Source: Membranipora membranacea (lineage: Eukaryota; Bryozoa; Gymnolaemata; Cheilostomatida; Membraniporidae). Taken from it: a DNA stretch of 64,000 nt. Position 1 is the stretch's first letter. Every line of letters begins with the position of its first letter. Both the position numbers and the translations under genes were made by a program. The stretch is taken from contig OU612067.1 of NCBI GenBank assembly GCA_914767715.1, positions 24,838,162-24,902,161 of the forward strand, read 5' to 3'. Below are positions 61,732 to 64,000 of this stretch, in pieces. Below the pieces are notes generated by a model. It saw only the letters and a list, made by a program, of their open reading frames with translations, searched no databases and was not told where the DNA came from.

Positions 61732-63098
61732 TGACAAAGACCCGGATTTAATATGACATCTATATCCGGTTATTTGTTAACACGCCCATTAAATATCATT
61801 GGTCAATCGATTGAACTGAGGGAGTTCATTGGTCAATCTAGGCACCTGATTTATTACCCCACTATGACTCACTAGACCATCAAGTACTAACTCATAGGCC
61901 TGTGTAGCAGTGTGAGATCGGCCGAGCATGTCTAGACATGCCATCGGCCTGTGATTACATCGTTACGTGGAGCTACAGAAAATAGCTTTGGGCTGAATCA
62001 ATTCAGGTATCATACATTGTGTGACACGTAAGGCGATCCTTATATTTCCTGTTGCTCTCATGTATGCAAGGAACTACAACAAAAACTTTGAAAAATGCCC
62101 TTTGGCTAACACTATGTGAAGCATGTAAATCACTATCATGATATGTGTAAACAGGAAAAAAGGTTTGAATAGCTATTGCAAGTTACCATCTCATTTGCCA
62201 AGAGTGTGCAACTCCTGATAATATCTGTGTATAATTTAAAAATCAAGAGAAGATTTAGCCGGTACTGCGAAAGGAATGATGACTGGAGGCTAACGTCGAA
62301 TTCAAATAGCGAAAAGCTTGATATATTGTTATAGCCTAACCTAGCACTAATTACAACGTTTTACCAAACTTTGTTGTAGACCACACTTCAGACTTGGAAC
62401 TCGGAATGTGGGGTTTCTCTTCCATTGCAATAGATGTTATGTGTCACACATATATGTAGTTAACATAATAGTATTTTTGTTTGTTACAGCAATCTAACTT
62501 GAGGCCCTACTCTTCCCATATATCATAAAGTAATCTGTCAGATAAATGTTTCTGGTGTATTTTCTACTTCATTGACTCCCATGTATTAGTGTACGTCAAA
62601 AACGTAACTCATCATTAAACTTTGAAAAATTCAATCAAATGGGATTATCAAAGTTCCATAAAATCCACAATTTTTACACCATTTCCTAATCTCTAGCTTA
62701 TTGTATACGAAATTATTGAATTTGGTTAACACACAGGCAAAAACTTTGTATACAATATAATCTCTTCAGCTTCAAGCATCCCCCCCCCCCCCCCGATCCC
62801 ATCAAGTGCACCTAAGTATCAGTATATATGATATAGAAGATTAGGCTCCTCTACGCAGGTGTAAATACATTATACCTCGTAATACCACATACATGTAATT
62901 GGAAAAGCGGATAATGTAGTTAATGTTCTCCTCGGTCAAAATAAAGCGGCATTGGGCGTCATTTATATATGCGCGTAACAGACACCCGAAGATGATATCA
63001 CCAGAGTGCAATCATCTTGTTGCATGGATAGCATTATCAAGTGCAGACAAAATGTTTACCAATATGTTGATTGTTGATTAATTGAGTTTTGCTGCCCT
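61732..63098. other. Intergenic region before the last gene
   Basis: About 1.4 kb. It contains a perfect 14-bp palindrome CATGTCTAGACATG near 61928, set between GGCCGA and TCGGCC, and a run of 15-16 C at about 62780-62795. No exon was recognised. Confidence 0.45.
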
Positions 63099-63106
63099 TA
63101 TAAAAG
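63099..63106 (+). promoter_or_regulatory. Candidate TATA box
   Basis: TATAAAAG lies 33 bp before the candidate start codon of the C2-domain gene model at 63139. The distance would give a very short leader. It supports a start near here but is not decisive. Confidence 0.35.
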
Positions 63107-63138
63107 TGACTGTGATTATATGCTGAAGAGGGGTTAGT

Positions 63139-64000
63139 ATGGAGGTGAGTGTGAAAAATCCATGCTCTCCAAATACATAAGACAGGCACTCAAATCTTCA
63201 TCTGTAAATATGAGGAATTTGATGTGGGCGCTGACTACATCTACAGATGAATATTTGCTCACAGCTGCCGATTGTATAGAGCAGGGTGTTTTCATTAGGG
63301 TGACATACATCTGCTGACATGTTTTCGGTTCCCAAGTCGGCAAGCTATCTTCACAAACCCTGTGAGATTATTCCTTTTCAGATTCCAAAATCAAGATCAG
63401 CAGAGATTTACAAACAGAGAACCAGTGAGAGAAGTAGAAGTAAGGAATTAGTTATCAGGGACTCAGACTCTATCGGTGAGTGTGATCAAAGAGTTGGAGA
63501 CTTCTTGGTGGGATACAAATAACTTTAACATCATCAGGTAGCAACACTTTTTGGACGATTGGGTGCAAAGAATAAGATAAAGTTTGCCGCCAAATTGAAT
63601 GTTTTGGACACACTGTTTGAAATAATACGTAGTTATTGTAAATGTACTACTGTTATTCTGATCTACCATTGGAGAAAAACTGTAACTGCATCAATATCAA
63701 TGTATCGTAAGTGCCATGCCTTATCTATGAGATATTAGTGGCATTCACCTTGTAGTGAATGCCAGTAATGACTAATAGAAACAGTATCATCATGAGAGAA
63801 GGTAAATTAGACATGTGAATGTATGAATTCACTGCATGAGTATATAAGCTGGGAATTCATTACATGTAGAGACAGGTCTGGGAGAACTGAATCTCAACCT
63901 TTACCGAGCTAAGCCGACAGCTATACCTGAGGAGCTGCCTGTGATCGCTGACGGACGTTTGGGTAGAGTTTGGTACAGTCTGAGCTTCAGGTCTTATAAC
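63139..64000 (+). CDS. Probable synaptotagmin-like / C2-domain protein, 5' part, cut by window end
   Basis: Exons inferred: a mini-exon ATGGAG at 63139-63144 (followed by GTGAGT; uncertain), 63382-63475 and 63870-64000, which continues beyond the window. The phases fit (0, then 1). The last exon encodes GELNLNLYRAKP, a linker, then GRLGRVWYSLSFRSYN. This resembles the segment just before and at the first strand of the C2A domain in synaptotagmins (G.L.PELY, linker, GrlwFSl.Y). No transmembrane segment is visible in the model, so either it lacks one (as in some synaptotagmin-like or DOC2 proteins) or a 5' exon was missed. Only about 77 residues are visible, and the family call is tentative. 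Confidence 0.45.

Noticed and set aside
1-64000. CRISPR arrays, bacterial operons, ribosome binding sites
   Set aside because: The window is intron-containing eukaryotic DNA; the regular repeats are tandem arrays without unique spacers.

Overview
This window looks like intron-rich nuclear DNA from an invertebrate animal. Genes have many short exons with GT-AG introns, AT-rich non-coding DNA, poly(A) signals, tRNA-derived SINEs, and LINE, Ty3-like, LTR and DNA-transposon sequences. The gene content (RNA polymerase I subunit 2, a TSPAN13/31-type tetraspanin, an IAH1-type esterase, a RING/B-box protein and a probable C2-domain protein) is animal. I cannot name the phylum from the sequence alone.

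Layout. 1-17,550 is gene-poor and repeat-rich. It holds an inverted-repeat element at the left edge and an 11.2-kb interval bounded by modular terminal inverted repeats (TIRs) and an 8-bp direct repeat (1958-13136). That interval contains LINE reverse transcriptase and endonuclease remnants, a degraded Ty3-type element and a MITE. Next comes a very young LTR retrotransposon (13625-16028; LTRs 591 bp, 2 differences, 5-bp target duplication) with a 336-codon ORF I do not recognise, and then a second MITE. 17,560-23,222 (+) is a RING/B-box/coiled-coil gene with a beta-propeller-like C-terminus (8 exons, 725 aa). 24,311-28,135 is a 3.8-kb Mutator-like (MULE) element with ~330-bp TIRs and a 9-bp target duplication. 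It carries a minus-strand gene with a GCPA-type zinc-binding-like segment, the cysteine half of a C48/Ulp1 peptidase, and a PHD finger. 28,921-43,436 (+) is a complete POLR1B/RPA2 gene (25 exons, 1156 aa). 46,265-51,684 (+) is an IAH1-type SGNH esterase (7 exons, 253 aa). 54,333-57,853 (-) is a TSPAN13/31-type tetraspanin (5 exons, 224 aa). 60,114-61,731 holds a MADF-domain fragment and a 1.4-kb hAT-like foldback element. The right edge cuts the 5' part of a probable synaptotagmin-like C2 gene.

The host genes are functionally unrelated neighbours, as is usual in animals. The most unusual signals are the mobile elements with readable target duplications, and eight 47-bp tandem copies of a splice-acceptor/exon-start unit just upstream of POLR1B exon 16. 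All exon models were made by hand from splice sites, reading phase and family resemblance; no alignment was run.
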